From: Stemphylium vesicarium
Taxonomy: Eukaryota; Ascomycota; Dothideomycetes; Pleosporales; Pleosporaceae
Length of the DNA: 18,270 nucleotides
Direction: 5' to 3'
NCBI GenBank assembly: GCA_004380135.1
Contig: QXCR01000369.1
Location: 1-18,270, forward strand
This document shows, piece by piece, positions 18,252 through 18,270 of this stretch (positions are counted from its first letter, which is position 1; each line of letters starts with the position of its first letter). A program made the position numbers and the translations under genes. The notes below the pieces were generated by a model. The model was not told the DNA's origin, searched no databases, and worked only from the letters and a program-made list of their open reading frames with translations.

Positions 18252-18270
18252 TCAGGCCGCGACTCGCGTA

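Larger units (their letters stand above)
15989..18270 (-). mobile_element. hAT transposon, one end and most of the transposase
   Basis: The terminus CATAGTTGTCAACAATCAAG starts at 15989 and matches 18 of the first 19 bases of the MITE end at 5222. The 8 bp outside it (15981-15988, accatgca) should be the target duplication; its partner is outside the window. A transposase gene reads inward, with its stop 158 bp from the terminus. The element is inserted in the membrane-protein gene at 13810-15988. The other end lies to the right. Confidence 0.88.

Overview
The window reads as repeat-rich DNA from a filamentous ascomycete, probably a Dothideomycete. That placement is inference. It rests on the styles of the copia, Fot1/pogo and hAT elements, on two protein families I associate with Pezizomycotina, and on nonsense changes that mostly fit C-to-T at CpA (or G-to-A at TpG), the signature of repeat-induced point mutation (RIP). 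I see no tRNA, rRNA, CRISPR array or bacterial feature, and no gene that looks fully intact.

Layout: (1) 1-3585, the 3' part of a Ty1/copia LTR retrotransposon: protease, integrase, reverse transcriptase and RNase H in one frame broken by three stops, then a 203-bp 3' LTR. (2) 3586-4029, AT-rich and CTAACC-like low-complexity DNA. (3) 4030-5846 (-), a dead Fot1/pogo-type transposase, split by a 149-bp hAT-type MITE (5222-5370) and lacking the region of its third catalytic Asp. (4) 6177-7971 (+), an unrecognised decayed gene with an acidic tract and a Cys cluster. (5) 8286-8504 (-), a C-terminal Tc1/mariner transposase scrap. (6) 8567-9802 (-), a nearly intact ~411-codon gene of a fungal family often mislabelled 'geranylgeranyl pyrophosphate synthetase', broken by one TGA. 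(7) 9803-10732, non-coding, with a GC-rich imperfect direct repeat. (8) 10735-12732 (+), a complete but inactive Fot1/pogo-type element with 23-bp perfect TIRs and TA target duplication. (9) 12735-13589, non-coding with a promoter-like patch. (10) 13595-13797 (-), a solo LTR of the same copia family with a perfect 5-bp target duplication. (11) 13810-15988 (-), a polytopic membrane-protein pseudogene. (12) 15989-18270 (-), an hAT transposon running off the window, inserted into the 5' part of that gene.

The main story is nested transposition with light mutational decay. The MITE inside the first Fot-like transposase has ends nearly identical to the hAT element 10 kb away, so the two look like a non-autonomous and autonomous pair. 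The solo LTR and the copia 3' LTR form a 203-bp inverted pair about 10 kb apart. I did not find a convincing new cargo or defence system. The most unfamiliar coding material is the decayed gene at 6177-7971.
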